Positions 6,905 to 7,115 of a DNA stretch of 7,115 nt are shown here, piece after piece (position 1 is the first letter of the stretch; each line of letters begins with the position of its first letter). The position numbers were made by a program, and so were the translations under genes. The stretch comes from Aquificota bacterium (GTDB taxonomy: Bacteria; Thermosulfidibacterota; Thermosulfidibacteria; Thermosulfidibacterales; B14-G1), in NCBI GenBank assembly GCA_003648675.1, contig QMPS01000037.1:1-7115 (forward strand). The letters are read 5' to 3'. The notes beneath the pieces are model-generated. The model did no database searches. It was not told the origin of the DNA and was given only the letters and a program-made list of their open reading frames with translations.

Positions 6905-6933
6905 AACCTAAAAGATATCCACCTTCTTGTCAA
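6905..6933 (-). promoter_or_regulatory. Candidate sigma-70 promoter of the FKBP gene
   Basis: On the - strand a consensus -35 TTGACA (6933-6928) is followed after 17 nt by a weak -10, TAGGTT (6910-6905). Transcription would start near 6898, giving a leader of about 20 nt that contains the Shine-Dalgarno sequence. The perfect -35 and spacing support it; the -10 is poor. Confidence 0.5.
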
Positions 6934-6961
6934 ACAACAAAAAGGGACCCCAACCGCCCCG

Positions 6962-6990
6962 TTGACTTGCCCACCCCTGGAGATTATAGA
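6962..6990 (+). promoter_or_regulatory. Sigma-70 promoter of the tRNA-Arg gene
   Basis: TTGACT (6962-6967) and TATAGA (6985-6990) are separated by exactly 17 nt, each one base from consensus. Transcription would start around 6997, a few bases before the mature tRNA 5' end at 7005, as expected for a strong stable-RNA promoter. It is back to back with the FKBP promoter. Confidence 0.8.
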
Positions 6991-7004
6991 GAAGGTCACT
7001 TGGT

Positions 7005-7081
7005 GCCCCCGTAGCTCAGGAGGATAGAGCGACGGATTCCTAATCCGTAGGCCAGAGGTTCGAATCCTCTCGGGGGCACCA
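7005..7081 (+). tRNA. tRNA-Arg (anticodon CCT)
   Basis: The 77 nt fold as a complete cloverleaf. The acceptor stem is GCCCCCG/CGGGGGC, the D stem GCTC/GAGC, and the anticodon stem ACGGA/TCCGT with loop TTCCTAA. A 5-nt variable loop and a T stem AGAGG/CCTCT with loop TTCGAAT follow. The discriminator is A7078 and CCA is encoded at 7079-7081. The anticodon CCT reads AGG, a codon used often in the neighbouring genes. A strong promoter lies directly upstream. No terminator is visible in the 34 bases left in the window. Confidence 0.97.
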
Positions 7082-7115
7082 GTTACTTTAGGGACTTACG
7101 AGATTTTCTCTCCTC

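Noticed and set aside
6478..7014. A 178-codon open frame on the + strand opposite the FKBP gene and through the promoter region
   Set aside because: It is antisense to a clear FKBP gene, spans both promoters and enters the tRNA, and has no family resemblance.
7082..7115. Terminator or attachment-site repeat after tRNA-Arg
   Set aside because: tRNA 3' ends often host integrated elements, but the remaining bases show no hairpin, integrase or repeat of the tRNA end, and the window stops too soon.

Overview
The window looks like ordinary chromosomal DNA from a Gram-negative, diderm bacterium. The envelope genes are of Gram-negative type: periplasmic SurA/PpiC-family folding factors and an ExbB/ExbD proton channel. 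An mfd gene leading a run of parvulin-family chaperones resembles layouts I associate with Desulfobacterota and related 'deltaproteobacterial' lineages. Lys/Glu-rich proteins and frequent AGA/AGG arginine codons would fit a thermophilic or deep-branching member. This placement is inference; no rRNA or other strong taxonomic marker is present.

Left part (1-5309, + strand): a tightly packed, probably single operon. It opens with the C-terminal half of mfd (transcription-repair coupling factor), whose start lies outside the window. Three tandem SurA/PpiC-like exported folding factors follow, then a compact alkaline-phosphatase/phosphoglycerate-mutase-superfamily metalloenzyme. Junctions are ATGA overlaps (mfd to first chaperone; second to third chaperone), a TAATG overlap (third chaperone to metalloenzyme), and a longer overlap between the first and second chaperones. 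That longer overlap appears only if the second chaperone starts at a non-canonical CTG, which restores a lipoprotein-like signal peptide. Only the first of the three keeps both parvulin active-site positions examined here.

Middle (5234-6250, - strand): an exbB-exbD pair transcribed toward the left operon. The 3' end of exbD overlaps the 3' end of the metalloenzyme gene by 76 bp, so no intergenic terminator separates the two convergent units.

Right part (6251-7115): a SlyD/SlpA-like FKBP prolyl isomerase on the - strand, with a good intrinsic terminator after it. A divergent promoter region of about 130 bp follows, then a tRNA-Arg(CCT) on the + strand with a near-consensus sigma-70 promoter. 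The final 34 bases show nothing recognisable.

Taken together the window is rich in protein-folding functions: three parvulin-family proteins for the envelope and one FKBP-family protein for the cytoplasm, beside a proton-motive-force coupler for the envelope. I see no mobile element, CRISPR array or defence system. The points most worth checking are the hidden CTG start, the apparent active-site loss in two chaperones, the small metalloenzyme of unknown substrate, and the convergent gene overlap.
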